A stretch of DNA of 64,000 nt from Actinophytocola algeriensis (GTDB lineage: Bacteria > Actinomycetota > Actinomycetes > Mycobacteriales > Pseudonocardiaceae). Under the pieces are notes generated by a model. It searched no databases and was not told where the DNA came from. It saw nothing but the letters and a program-made list of their open reading frames with translations. Below are positions 50,442 through 58,782 of the stretch, piece after piece; position 1 is the stretch's first letter, and each line of letters begins with the position of its first letter. Where the stretch lies: positions 62,001 through 126,000 of the forward strand of contig NZ_JACHJQ010000002.1 of assembly GCF_014203735.1 (NCBI RefSeq), given 5' to 3'. A program made the translations under genes and the position numbers.

Positions 50442-50489
50442 CGCCAGATGAGCCACCGCTGAGCGGCAGATGAGCAAACCTTTATCCGC
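50442..50489 (-). promoter_or_regulatory. Shared regulatory block upstream of the PIG-L operon: three 11-bp direct repeats
   Basis: On the minus strand: GCGGATAAAGG-N4, then CTCATCTGCCG (50474-50464), CTCAGCGGTGG (50463-50453) and CTCATCTGGCG (50452-50442). This is an exact 11-bp phase. The first 22 nt block starts 44 nt from the PIG-L ATG, against 45 nt from the giant-gene ATG for its counterpart. It is a likely binding site of the OmpR-type regulator encoded at 47101. Confidence 0.65.
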
Positions 50490-50680
50490 CAGATCTCGGG
50501 AGCGCCTTGACTGCGAAGACCGGCGAGGGCAACACACCGCGAATCCAGGTCTCCTGGCCGGAGAGGCAGGTCTCCGGGATGGCTACCCGGTTGGCATCTT
50601 CGGTTCTCTGGCAAAGGTCGGTCTGTGGGGCTTGCGCACCCGAGCGCACCTTTCGCGCTTTCGCGCCTTTGTGGTGGTGT

Positions 50681-50703
50681 CCTGAAAGCGCCTTTCACGG
50701 CAT
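50681..50703. repeat. GTGAAAG palindromic repeat, second locus
   Basis: A 23-nt block identical to 12329-12351, centred on TGAAAGCGCCTTTCA (50683-50697). A related AT-poor stretch (TTTCGCGCTTTCGCG near 50651-50665) precedes it. The rest of the 328-bp gap 50425-50752 holds the PIG-L regulatory block and no supported gene. Confidence 0.8.
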
Positions 50704-50752
50704 CGGCGGGGGCCGAAGGACCCGGCAAACGTTGGCCGACGCAGCTCTCGAA

Positions 50753-51274
50753 TCAGTCTCGCGACTCGAGGTGTTCCTTGACGCGCAGCAACGTGGTCTC
50801 GATGTTGGCGCGGTTCGTGCCAGGGCGGTCCGGCTGGCCGGTGATGACGATCGCGATCGGCACGAACCAGACGGGCGCCCGCAGCCAGTTCTTCACAGAA
50901 AGGCGGCAGCCGGCGCCATCGGGCGTGATGTCGTACTCCCAGCGGGAGATCGGCATGCGGAACTGGGTGCGCACCCGGTAGACGAACCGGCGTCCCGGCT
51001 CTGCCTCGGTGATCTCCGCGTGGGTCACCCAGCGGCGCCACCCGTTGCGGTTGGTGCCCGCGAACCAGTTGCCGACGGCGGGTCCGGTGGCGCCGCGGAT
51101 CCAGCGGGCCTTGTAGAACTCCTCGGCGAACCCGGCCATCCGCACGGGATCGCTGACGAGCTGGTAGACCGCCTCCGGTGTGGCGTCGATCGACACCTCG
51201 CCGGTCGCCAGCGGTTCGGTATAGGCCCGCTTGTCCCGCACGCTCGTCGCGCTCGTCACGCTCGTTATCGCCAC
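50753..51274 (-). CDS. SRPBCC family protein (polyketide-cyclase/START-like)
   Basis: 173 residues from GTG at 51274, with GGGAGG 6 nt upstream. The helix-grip fold is visible: GEVSIDATPEAVYQLVSDPV (about residues 25-44), a WVTHAEITEAEPGRRFVYRV strand pair, SRWEYDITPDGAGCRLSV and a C-terminal helix (NIETTLLRVKEHLES). These proteins bind hydrophobic ligands in a deep pocket; most actinobacterial members are uncharacterised. There is no catalytic residue that identifies a reaction. It is divergent from the ion-channel-like gene with 148 bp between them. Confidence 0.8.
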   Translation of the reverse strand: MAITSVTSATSVRDKRAYTEPLATGEVSIDATPEAVYQLVSDPVRMAGFAEEFYKARWIRGATGPAVGNWFAGTNRNGWRRWVTHAEITEAEPGRRFVYRVRTQFRMPISRWEYDITPDGAGCRLSVKNWLRAPVWFVPIAIVITGQPDRPGTNRANIETTLLRVKEHLESRD

Positions 51275-51422
51275 ACCGCACCTCCCAGTAGTGCCCCTCC
51301 GTCGACCCCACCAGCGCCGAGCAGGAGCGTCAAGGACGATCCAGGACCGGCTCAGTCGCGCGCGACCGTGCGGCCCACGCCCCGGTGGTTCAGGATGGGC
51401 GCCGACGGGAGGTGCCGGCACG

Positions 51423-52184
51423 ATGTACGCACAGATGCACGGCCAGCTCGCGGACGTGCCCAGCCGGATCCACCGCGTGCGCGCGATCGACTGGTTCATG
51501 GTGCTGCTCGCGGTCGTGTCGGTCGGCCTGCTCATCTGGGTGTGGGTGGCCAACCCGCCCCGGGAGACCGAGCTCTTGCTGTTCAAGGTCGACGTCGGGA
51601 TCTGCGCGGTGTTCCTCGTCGAGTTCGTGTGGCGCTGGCGCATGGCGGGCTGGGGGTGGCGGTTCCTCGTCCGGAACTGGTTCGAGGTGCTCGGCATGAT
51701 CCCGGTCTCCCACCCGGCGCTGCGGGCGTTCCGGTTGGTCCGGGTGATCGTGCTGATCGCCCGGCTCGGCCGCGCCGTGGACCGGACCATCGGCGACGCG
51801 GTGACCCAGCGCCTGGTGAACCGGTTCCTCGGCACGGTGATCGACGTGATCAAGAAGCCGGTCACGGTCGCCGTCCTGAGCGAGGTGGCCGCCGTGCTGC
51901 AGACCGGCCGCTACGCGCAGAACATCGGCCGCGCCCTGTCGGACAACCAGGCAGAGCTGCGGCAGATGGTGCTCGACAAGATCAAGGCGGACCCGGCGGC
52001 CGGGCGCCTCGCGCGCCTCCCGTTCCACGACGAGATCGTCGGCGCGATCACCGACACGTCGATCCGGGTCGTCCTGGAGATGCTGGCCGACCCGCGCACC
52101 GACGAGATGATCTCCGACAGCCTGCGCGAGAACCTCGACCAGATCCGCACGGCGGTGGAGCGGGACGAGCAGCGGCGCGGGTGA
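51423..52184 (+). CDS. Voltage-sensor-like ion transporter family membrane protein
   Basis: 253 residues from ATG at 51423. Four hydrophobic segments occupy residues about 22-130. The fourth has positive charges spaced as in S4 voltage sensors (LRAFRLVRVIVLIARLGRAV). The acid-containing S2/S3 parts (KVDVGICAVFLVEFVWRWRM) also fit. There is no pore loop with a selectivity filter, so it may be a proton-channel-like voltage sensor or a regulatory protein. The C-terminal 120 residues are soluble and helical. It is usually annotated as an ion transporter. Function is not certain. Confidence 0.65.
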   Translation: MYAQMHGQLADVPSRIHRVRAIDWFMVLLAVVSVGLLIWVWVANPPRETELLLFKVDVGICAVFLVEFVWRWRMAGWGWRFLVRNWFEVLGMIPVSHPALRAFRLVRVIVLIARLGRAVDRTIGDAVTQRLVNRFLGTVIDVIKKPVTVAVLSEVAAVLQTGRYAQNIGRALSDNQAELRQMVLDKIKADPAAGRLARLPFHDEIVGAITDTSIRVVLEMLADPRTDEMISDSLRENLDQIRTAVERDEQRRG

Positions 52185-52193
52185 CCCCGCCGG

Positions 52194-53426
52194 TCAGGTG
52201 GTGTGGTGGACGACGATGAGCGCGATGTCGTCGTTCGCGGGCTGGCCACCCACCATCTCGGCCATGACGCGGGCGCAGACCGCCTCCGGCTCGTCGGGGT
52301 GCACGGCGGCGCGGAGCTGTTCCAGGCGTTCGTCGATGTCCTCGCCGCGCCGCTCCACCAGCCCGTCGGTGTAGAAGGTGACGAGCGCGCCGGGCGGGAG
52401 GTCGATGGTGACGCCGGGCCTGCCGGACACGGCCATGCCGTAGCCGACGGGCAGGCCGACCGGCGCGTCGAGGAACCTGGCCGCCTCCCCCGGTACCGCG
52501 ATGATCGGCGGCAGGTGCCCGGCCAGCGACAGGTCCATCCGCGCGGCTGCCGTGTCGACGACCGCGTAGCCGACGGTCGCCATCGTGGTGCGCTCGAAGT
52601 GGCTGGCCTTGCGGTCGAGCTTGCCCAGCACCTCGGCCGGGTCGTCGAACTCCAGCGCGTAGGCGCGCAGCGCGCTGCGCAGCCTGCCCATCACGATCGC
52701 GGCGGGCAGGCCGTTGCCGACCACGTCGCCGATGACGATCCCGATGCGGTCGCCGGGCAGCGGGAACACGTCGTACCAGTCACCGCCGACGCCGACGTCG
52801 GCGCCCGGCACGTACCGGGCGGCCAGCTCCCAGCCCTCGGTCGTGGGCAGCCGGGTGGGCAGGAGGCTGTCGGCCAGCACCGCCGCGGCGGTTCGCTCGG
52901 CGCGCGAGCGGTACAGGTAGGCCGCGAGCGCGACGCGGTCGGCGACCAGCTGCAGCAGTTCGATGTCCTCGTCGGTGAACCGGCGCGGCGCGATGCTGCC
53001 GACGTGCATCACGCCGACCAGCTCGCCCTGCGCCAGCATCGGCACCCCCAGCAGGACCCGCAGCCCCCGCTCCCACAGTATCGGGTTGACGACGGTCGAC
53101 GGGTCGATCTGTTCGATCTGCACCGGCTGCCGCAGCCGTGCCACGCGGCCGGCGAACCCGCTGCCGATCGGCACCCGCACGCCCTGGAAGACCTCTTCGT
53201 TCAGCCCGGCGCTCGCGCTGGCGACCAGCCGCTCACCGCTGGCGTCGACCAGCAGGACGGTGGCGGTGTCAACGTGGAACAGGTCGTGCACGCGCACGAG
53301 GAGCACTTCGAGCAACTTGTCGAGGTCGTACTCCATCAGCGAGCTGTCGGTGACGGTCTCCAGCACACGGAGCCGTCTGTCGGTCACCGTGTCGGCTGTG
53401 TCGTCAGCCGTGCTGTCATCGTCCAT
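52194..53426 (-). CDS. GAF / PP2C-type (RsbU-like) serine phosphatase
   Basis: 410 residues from ATG at 53426 (CGAGG 7 nt upstream; a GTG at 53450 is also in frame). A GAF domain (about 20-165: LFHVDTATVLLVDASGERLV, GSGFAGRVARLRQPVQIEQI) is followed by an SpoIIE/PP2C domain (about 190-410). Metal-site motifs are kept: VGGDWYDVFPL, VIGDVVGNGLPAAIVMG, FYTDGLVERRGE and ANDDIALIVV. RsbU-like enzymes dephosphorylate anti-anti-sigma factors in partner-switching pathways. No sigma, anti-sigma or STAS gene is adjacent, so the partner is elsewhere. Confidence 0.9.
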   Translation of the reverse strand: MDDDSTADDTADTVTDRRLRVLETVTDSSLMEYDLDKLLEVLLVRVHDLFHVDTATVLLVDASGERLVASASAGLNEEVFQGVRVPIGSGFAGRVARLRQPVQIEQIDPSTVVNPILWERGLRVLLGVPMLAQGELVGVMHVGSIAPRRFTDEDIELLQLVADRVALAAYLYRSRAERTAAAVLADSLLPTRLPTTEGWELAARYVPGADVGVGGDWYDVFPLPGDRIGIVIGDVVGNGLPAAIVMGRLRSALRAYALEFDDPAEVLGKLDRKASHFERTTMATVGYAVVDTAAARMDLSLAGHLPPIIAVPGEAARFLDAPVGLPVGYGMAVSGRPGVTIDLPPGALVTFYTDGLVERRGEDIDERLEQLRAAVHPDEPEAVCARVMAEMVGGQPANDDIALIVVHHTT

Positions 53427-53482
53427 CAGCCAACCTCGAGCCGTTTCCACCCGCTCACATCACGCCAAAGATAACGCCCTGA

Positions 53483-54532
53483 TCATCCCGTGAAACACCC
53501 AGCGCCCGCCTGCGCTCCCACCCCGGCACGCACCGCCGACACCACGGCCGCGCGGGTCTGCTCGGCCAGCGGGTACGGCGTGTACATGGTGAACCGGTCG
53601 ACGAGGCCCGAGTACCGGCGAGCGATCTCGGCACCCGCCGCCGCGGGTTCGCCGACGACCGCGAACGTGCCGAGGACGGTGTCGTCGACGAGACCGGTCA
53701 TGGTGCCCCAGTCACCGCGCCGCGACAACCGGTGCAGCTCGGTGTGCAGGTCGCCCCAGCCGTGCAGGTCCAGCACCGCGCGGTAGGCGGGGGTCGCGGC
53801 GTAGAAGGCGACCTGCTTGCGCACCTCGGCGACCGCGGTCACGAACTCCTGCTCGCCTGCCCCGGTGGCGACGAGCCCCGGGTGGCAGACGGTGAACCCC
53901 GGTCCGCGCCCGGCGAGCGGCGGCAACGTGACCTCGCGGAGGTAGCGCTCCGAGGTGAGGCTGTGCACCAGCAGACCGTCGGCGACCTCGGCCGCGACGC
54001 GGGTCATCCTCGGGCCGACCGCGGCGAGCACCACGGGCGGCGGGCCGTGCGGGTTGGGGCCGGGCCGGAACAGCGGCGGCATCAGGGTGTGGGAGTAGAA
54101 CTCACCGGTGAAGTGCAGCCGGTCACCGGTCTGCCACGACGCCCAGATCGCCCGCAGCGCGAGCACGAACTCCCGCATCCGTGCGGCCGGCGCCGACCAC
54201 GGCATGCTGAACCGGCGCGTGATGTGAGCGGACACCTGGGAGCCGAGCCCGAGCACGAACCGCCCGCCGCTCATCGCGTGCAGGTCGTTGGCGGTGACGG
54301 CGAGCGTCATCGGGTTGCGGGCGAACGCGACCGCGACGGCCGTGCCAACGGTCAGCTCCGGCGCCCGCCGCGCCGCGAGCAGCAGGGGGAGGAACGGGTC
54401 CCGGCTCGTCTCGGTGGTCCACACCCCGTCGAGACCGATCCGCAGCGCCTGCGCCACCTGGGCCTCGATCTCCTGGAGGTCGCCGCCCGCTGTCCCGTCG
54501 ACCACCCCGCCGATGTTGCCGTCCACCAGCAT
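53483..54532 (-). CDS. LLM class F420-dependent oxidoreductase, TIGR03617-like
   Basis: 349 residues from ATG at 54532, preceded by GGAGGGA. A luciferase-like TIM barrel: LQEIEAQVAQALRIGLDGVW, ETSRDPFLPLLLAARRAPEL, VAVAFARNPMTLAVTANDLH and GGRFVLGLGSQVSAH match the TIGR03617 family of mycobacterial-type F420 enzymes. PPVVLAAVGPRMTRVAAEVA and the C-terminal LVDRFTMYTPY are also typical. The substrate is unknown. It lies upstream of the phosphatase gene on the same strand with a 56-bp gap. It is divergent from the ANTAR gene. Confidence 0.85.
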   Translation of the reverse strand: MLVDGNIGGVVDGTAGGDLQEIEAQVAQALRIGLDGVWTTETSRDPFLPLLLAARRAPELTVGTAVAVAFARNPMTLAVTANDLHAMSGGRFVLGLGSQVSAHITRRFSMPWSAPAARMREFVLALRAIWASWQTGDRLHFTGEFYSHTLMPPLFRPGPNPHGPPPVVLAAVGPRMTRVAAEVADGLLVHSLTSERYLREVTLPPLAGRGPGFTVCHPGLVATGAGEQEFVTAVAEVRKQVAFYAATPAYRAVLDLHGWGDLHTELHRLSRRGDWGTMTGLVDDTVLGTFAVVGEPAAAGAEIARRYSGLVDRFTMYTPYPLAEQTRAAVVSAVRAGVGAQAGAGCFTG

Positions 54533-54682
54533 GACGTCCCTCCCTCCGGACAGCTCGCACTGACTGTAGTGGGTCCCGGTGTGACCGGTTCCGCATCGAG
54601 CAGTGCCGAAAGACCCTGACGTCCCGCCCCGGAACGCCTCACCCTGGAAACCACTACGACAGCGAGTACAGGAGGCAGTGTC

Positions 54683-55411
54683 GTGACCGCACTCGACCAG
54701 CGCACACCGGGCGCGCTCACCGCGCTCGCCGACGCGTTCGCCGCGCTCACCGACACGCTCGCGGACGAGTTCGACGTCGTGGAGTTCCTGGACATGGTCG
54801 CCGCCCGATGCGTTGAGCTGCTCGACGTGACCGCTGCCGGTGTGCTGCTCGTCGACCGGAACGGCGCCTCGGACGTGACCGGCGCGTCGGACCGGTTCGT
54901 GCGACCGCTCGAGCTGCGGTACCGCAAGGGCCCGGCCAGGGACGCGTCCCTGGCCGGCGCGGCCGTGCACTGCCCCGACCTGCGCAACGCACCGTGGCCG
55001 CGGTTCGCCGCCGCGGCGGTGGCCGCCGGGTACAGCGCGGTGCACGCGGTGCCGATGCGGCTGCGCGGAGAGGTGATCGGCGGGCTGAGCCTGTTCACCT
55101 CGGCGCCGGGCGCGCTCGACGAGGAACGGCTCGCGCTGGCACAGGCCCTCGCGAGGACGGCGACCACCGGCATCCTGGCGCAGCGGGCCATCCACCACAG
55201 CGAGACCGTGATCCAGCAGCTGCAGACCGCGCTCGACAGCCGGGTGCTCATCGAGCAGGCGAAAGGGGTGCTGGCCGAACGGCTGCACATCCCCGTCGCC
55301 GACGCGTTCACCGTGCTGCGCAACCACGCGCGCAACACGAGCCAGCGCCTCCAGGACATCGCGACGACGGTGGTCGACAGCGCGACCGATCCCACCGCGT
55401 CAACTATCTGA
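54683..55411 (+). CDS. GAF-ANTAR domain RNA-binding antiterminator-type regulator
   Basis: 242 residues; GTG at 54683 with AGGAGG at 54670-54675. A GAF domain (about 20-165: FLDMVAARCVELLDVTAAGV, GYSAVHAVPMRLRGEVIGGL) leads into an ANTAR domain (about 175-235: VIQQLQTALDSRVLIEQAKG, VLAERLHIPVADAFTVLRNH). ANTAR proteins bind paired hexanucleotide hairpins in RNA and prevent termination. The middle of the GAF domain (VTGASDRFVRPLELRYRKG) is shorter than in most homologues. No antiterminator target was found in this window. Confidence 0.88.
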   Translation: MTALDQRTPGALTALADAFAALTDTLADEFDVVEFLDMVAARCVELLDVTAAGVLLVDRNGASDVTGASDRFVRPLELRYRKGPARDASLAGAAVHCPDLRNAPWPRFAAAAVAAGYSAVHAVPMRLRGEVIGGLSLFTSAPGALDEERLALAQALARTATTGILAQRAIHHSETVIQQLQTALDSRVLIEQAKGVLAERLHIPVADAFTVLRNHARNTSQRLQDIATTVVDSATDPTASTI

Positions 55412-55462
55412 GCCAGTTTGGTGCCATCGTCGACTGAGCATTAAGCCTGTTTCAAAGCAGAG

Positions 55463-55521
55463 TGGCACCACTTGGCACCAGTTATTACTTGCCATGGCAC
55501 CACTCGCGTGCCATGATGGCA
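55463..55521. promoter_or_regulatory. TGGCACCA repeats, probable autoregulatory operators
   Basis: TGGCACCA occurs at 55463-55470, 55473-55480 and 55495-55502, and in reverse (TGGTGCCA) at 55419-55426. TGCCATGGCA (55490-55499) and TGCCATGATGGCA (55509-55521) are palindromes just before the ribbon-helix-helix gene start. Repeated short half-sites at 10-bp spacing fit binding of ribbon-helix-helix dimers. Confidence 0.7.
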
Positions 55522-55523
55522 TC

Positions 55524-56078
55524 ATGGATTTGACGCCCTTCGTGGACAACGTTCGCCGGGAGCTGGCCATCGCCGCCGAGGCGGGCGGGGACGACGCCCG
55601 CGCACTCGCCGAGCGGCTGACCGCACCACTGGCGTCGTCGATTCGCCTCACGCTGCTGGACGCCTTGTCGGCCGCCGCGGACGAGATCACCCGGGAGCTC
55701 GCGCCCGGGTCGGTCGAGGTCCGGCTCCGGGCAGGCGACGCGGCGTTCGCCGTCACCCCGCACACCGTCGAGACCTCCTCGGGCCCGGGACCCGACCACG
55801 CCGCCCCGGCTCCCGAACCCGTGGACCCCACTGTCCCGGCGGTCCCCGACGAGAACAGCGCAGACAGCACGGACAGCGCCATGGTGCGGATCAACCTCCG
55901 GCTGTCCGAGCAGCTGAAGGCCCGCGTCGAGGCGGCCGCGGCGGCGGAGGGGCGGTCGGTCAACGCATGGCTCGTCCGCGCCGCGACCACCGCGCTGACC
56001 CAGCCTGCCCGGCCCGAGCAGGCGCGGCAGGCGGGCGCCCGCCGCGCCTCCCAGCACTACACCGGCTGGGTCAGCTGA
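55524..56078 (+). CDS. Ribbon-helix-helix (HicB/Arc-like) regulator
   Basis: 184 residues from ATG at 55524; an in-frame ATG at 55494 lies within the operator repeats. The N-terminal half (DLTPFVDNVRRELAIAAEAG) is helical and may sense a partner. A Pro/Ala linker (about 95-120) leads to a C-terminal ribbon-helix-helix: MVRINLRLSEQLKARVEAAA then EGRSVNAWLVRAATTAL (about 120-160). Similar proteins precede DUF4097 and ABC genes in actinobacteria and are often labelled antitoxin-like. No toxin gene is next to it. It probably represses its own operon through the TGGCACCA repeats. Confidence 0.8.
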   Translation: MDLTPFVDNVRRELAIAAEAGGDDARALAERLTAPLASSIRLTLLDALSAAADEITRELAPGSVEVRLRAGDAAFAVTPHTVETSSGPGPDHAAPAPEPVDPTVPAVPDENSADSTDSAMVRINLRLSEQLKARVEAAAAAEGRSVNAWLVRAATTALTQPARPEQARQAGARRASQHYTGWVS

Positions 56079-56132
56079 CCCAAGCCCGCCACCAGCACAA
56101 ACACCCGACACACCACCTCTGAGGGGACACCC

Positions 56133-56978
56133 ATGCCTTCTTACGACACGCCGGCGCCCATCGTCGCGAACCTCGAACCGGTCGTCGGCAACGTCCGCGT
56201 GGTCGCGAGCGCCCGCACCGACACCACCGTCGAGGTCCGGCCGACCGACGCCACCGACGCCTCGGACATCAAGGCCGCGGAACAGACCCGTGTCGAGTTC
56301 TCGAACGGCACGCTGACGGTCAAGGGACCGAGGATGTCGCCACTCGACATCAGCAGGAAGACGCGGTCGATCGACGTGCTGGTCGAGCTGCCGGAAGGCT
56401 CCGAGGTGCTCGGCAGCACCGGCCTCGGCGACTTCCACGCCACCGGCAGGCTCGGCAAGACCCGCTACAAGTCGGCCACCGGGCACCTCCAGCTCGACGA
56501 GACCGGCGAGCTGCACCTGCACACCGCCACCGGCAACGTCGCCGTCGGCCACGTCACCGGCAACGCCGAGATCAGCACCAGCTCCGGGCGGCTGCACATC
56601 GACGGGATCACCGGCACCGGCGTGGTCAAGAACTCCAACGGCGCCACCACGATCGGCTCGGCCGGCGGGCCGGTGCGCGTCCGCTCGGCCAACGGCGACA
56701 TCACCGTCGACCGGGCCGAGGACGCGGTCGAGGCCAAGACCGCCAACGGCTCGGTCCGCGTGCTCGACGCCGTCCGCGGCGCGCTCACCCTCGAGACCGC
56801 CATGGGCGACATCGAGATCGGCATCCACGACGGCAGCGCTGCCTGGCTCGACGTGAAGACCCGTTTCGGCCGCGTGACCAACGAGATGGACGCGGCCACC
56901 ACGCCCGGCACCGCCACCGACACGGTCGAGGCGCGCGCCAGCACCTCCTTCGGCGACATCACCATCCACCGCTCCTGA
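56133..56978 (+). CDS. DUF4097 family beta-strand repeat protein
   Basis: 281 residues. Successive short beta repeats with the pattern G-D-I/V-x-V appear throughout (DFHATGRLG, TATGNVAVGHVTGNAEIST, SANGDITVDRAEDAVEAKTA, AMGDIEIGIHDG), typical of the DUF4097/bactofilin-like beta-solenoid. There is no signal peptide or membrane segment, so it stays cytoplasmic. Genes of this type commonly lie between a small DNA-binding protein and an ABC exporter, and their function is unknown. It is 54 bp after the regulator and 17 bp before the ABC ATPase gene. Confidence 0.85.
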   Translation: MPSYDTPAPIVANLEPVVGNVRVVASARTDTTVEVRPTDATDASDIKAAEQTRVEFSNGTLTVKGPRMSPLDISRKTRSIDVLVELPEGSEVLGSTGLGDFHATGRLGKTRYKSATGHLQLDETGELHLHTATGNVAVGHVTGNAEISTSSGRLHIDGITGTGVVKNSNGATTIGSAGGPVRVRSANGDITVDRAEDAVEAKTANGSVRVLDAVRGALTLETAMGDIEIGIHDGSAAWLDVKTRFGRVTNEMDAATTPGTATDTVEARASTSFGDITIHRS

Positions 56979-56995
56979 CACCCTGGGGAACAGAC

Positions 56996-57967
56996 ATGAC
57001 CAACGCGGCCATCCCGGCCATCTCGGCGACCGGACTGCGCAAGTCCTACGGCGACAAGGTGGTGCTGGCAGGCATCGACCTGAACGTCCCGGCCGGCACC
57101 GTCTTCTCGTTGCTCGGCCCCAACGGCGCGGGCAAGACCACCACCGTCAACATCCTGTCCACGTTGATCGGTCCGGACGCGGGCACCGCGTCGGTCGCGG
57201 GGCACGACCTCGCGACCGACCCGGACGGCATCCGTTCGGCGATCGGCCTCACCGGTCAGTTCTCCGCCGTCGACAGCCTCCTCACCGGCGAGGAGAACCT
57301 GTTCCTCATGGCGGACCTGAACCACCTGCCGCGTCGCGCGGGGCGCAGGCGGGCCGCCGAACTGCTCGAGCGGTTCGACCTGACCGACGCCGCGAAGTTG
57401 GTGCCCAGCACCTTCTCGGGTGGCATGCGCCGCAAGCTCGACCTGGCCATGACGCTGGTCGGCGACCCCAAGGTGATCTTCCTCGACGAACCGACGACGG
57501 GGCTGGACCCACGCAGCCGCCGCACCATGTGGGACATCATCCGCGACCTGGTCGCGAGCGGCGTGACGATCTTCCTCACCACGCAGTACCTGGAGGAGGC
57601 CGACCAGCTCGCCGACCGGATCGCCGTGCTCGACGAGGGGCGGCTCGTCGCGCAGGGCACCCCGGACGAGCTGAAGCGCCGCGTGCCCGGCGGGCACCTG
57701 CGGCTGCGGTTCCCGGACGCCGTTTCCGTGCAGCGCGCGGGAGTCGCGCTGCGACTGTCCACTTCGGACGAACACAACGACGACGAGAACCTGGCGCTGC
57801 GCGTGCCGACCGACGGCACCGTCACCGCGCTGCGCGAGGTGCTGGACCGCCTGGACGCAGAGTCCGTCGCGGTCGACAGCCTCACCGTGCACACCCCCGA
57901 CCTCGACGACGTCTTCCTCAGCCTGACCGGTCACCGGACCGGCGCCACCAAGGAGCTCGTGCGATGA
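56996..57967 (+). CDS. ABC transporter ATP-binding protein, DrrA-like
   Basis: 323 residues. Walker [12 protein letters not shown] (about 38-48), Q-loop [10 protein letters not shown], signature [16 protein letters not shown], Walker [14 protein letters not shown] and H-loop [20 protein letters not shown] are all intact. The C-terminal 90 residues match the DrrA-type extension. Such ATPases drive ABC-2 exporters of drugs or lipids. The stop overlaps the permease ATG by 4 nt. It shares an operon with DUF4097 and P450 genes, so export of a small molecule is likely. Confidence 0.93.
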   Translation: MTNAAIPAISATGLRKSYGDKVVLAGIDLNVPAGTVFSLLGPNGAGKTTTVNILSTLIGPDAGTASVAGHDLATDPDGIRSAIGLTGQFSAVDSLLTGEENLFLMADLNHLPRRAGRRRAAELLERFDLTDAAKLVPSTFSGGMRRKLDLAMTLVGDPKVIFLDEPTTGLDPRSRRTMWDIIRDLVASGVTIFLTTQYLEEADQLADRIAVLDEGRLVAQGTPDELKRRVPGGHLRLRFPDAVSVQRAGVALRLSTSDEHNDDENLALRVPTDGTVTALREVLDRLDAESVAVDSLTVHTPDLDDVFLSLTGHRTGATKELVR

Positions 57968-58782
57968 CCACCGCGACGACCACTGCGGCATCCAGCATGT
58001 CCTACGCGGTGCGGGACTCGACGACGATGCTGCGCCGCAACCTGCGGCACATGCAGCGCTACCCGTCACTGACGATCATGCTGGTCGGCCAGCCGATCCT
58101 GCTCCTGCTGCTGTTCGTCTACATCTTCGGCGGCACCCTCGGCAACGGGCTGGGTCCCGGCGGCGCGGGTGGCCGCGCGGAGTACGTCGGCTACGTCACG
58201 CCCGCGATCCTGCTGATCACCATCACCAGCGCCATCCTCGGCACCGCCATCTCGGTGGCCACCGACATGACCGAGGGCATCATCGCCCGCTTCCGCACCA
58301 TGGCGATCAGCCGGGCCTCGATGCTGACCGGGCACGTCCTCGGCACGATCATCCAGACGGCGTTCGCGCTCGCCGTGGTGCTCGGCGTCGCACTGCTCAT
58401 CGGCTTCTCCCCCACCGCCGACGTGGGCGAGTGGCTGGCGCTGGTCGGCGTGCTGCTGCTCGTCACCCTCGCCCTCACCTGGTTCGCGGTGGCGCTCGGG
58501 CTGAAGGCGAAGAGCGTGGAGACGGCGAGCAACACACCGATGGTCTTCACGCTGCTTCCCTTCGTCGGCAGCGGGTTCGTGCCCGCCGAGTCGATGCCGG
58601 CGTGGCTGCGCTGGTTCGCCGAGTACCAGCCGTTCACCCCGATCATCGAGACCATCCGCGGGCTGTTGCTCGGCACCGGCATCGGCGACAGCGGGTTCCT
58701 CACGGTCGGCTGGTGCGTGCTGATCACGGCGATCGGCTACTTCTGGGCCAAGTCGCTGTTTCAGAAGGAGCGGGACCGGTGA
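57964..58782 (+). CDS. ABC-2 type permease, DrrB-like
   Basis: 272 residues from ATG at 57964. Six membrane segments are visible (e.g. [56 protein letters not shown]). The ABC-2 signature region [20 protein letters not shown] lies near the C-terminus. It forms the exporter with the upstream ATPase. Its TGA overlaps the P450 GTG start by 4 nt, an unusually tight coupling of a transporter and an oxidase. Confidence 0.92.
   Translation: MTTATTTAASSMSYAVRDSTTMLRRNLRHMQRYPSLTIMLVGQPILLLLLFVYIFGGTLGNGLGPGGAGGRAEYVGYVTPAILLITITSAILGTAISVATDMTEGIIARFRTMAISRASMLTGHVLGTIIQTAFALAVVLGVALLIGFSPTADVGEWLALVGVLLLVTLALTWFAVALGLKAKSVETASNTPMVFTLLPFVGSGFVPAESMPAWLRWFAEYQPFTPIIETIRGLLLGTGIGDSGFLTVGWCVLITAIGYFWAKSLFQKERDR

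Noticed and set aside
50507-52219. Long plus-strand frame across the SRPBCC and ion-transporter genes
   Set aside because: Out of frame with the transporter and antisense to the SRPBCC gene; the product has no recognisable domain.
53483-55395. Extended minus-strand frames through the ANTAR gene
   Set aside because: The luciferase-like family start is at 54532 with a good ribosome site; the extension is antisense to the GAF-ANTAR gene.
55524-56078. Antitoxin of a toxin-antitoxin pair
   Set aside because: The RHH domain fits, but the neighbouring genes are a DUF4097 protein and an exporter; no small toxin gene is present.
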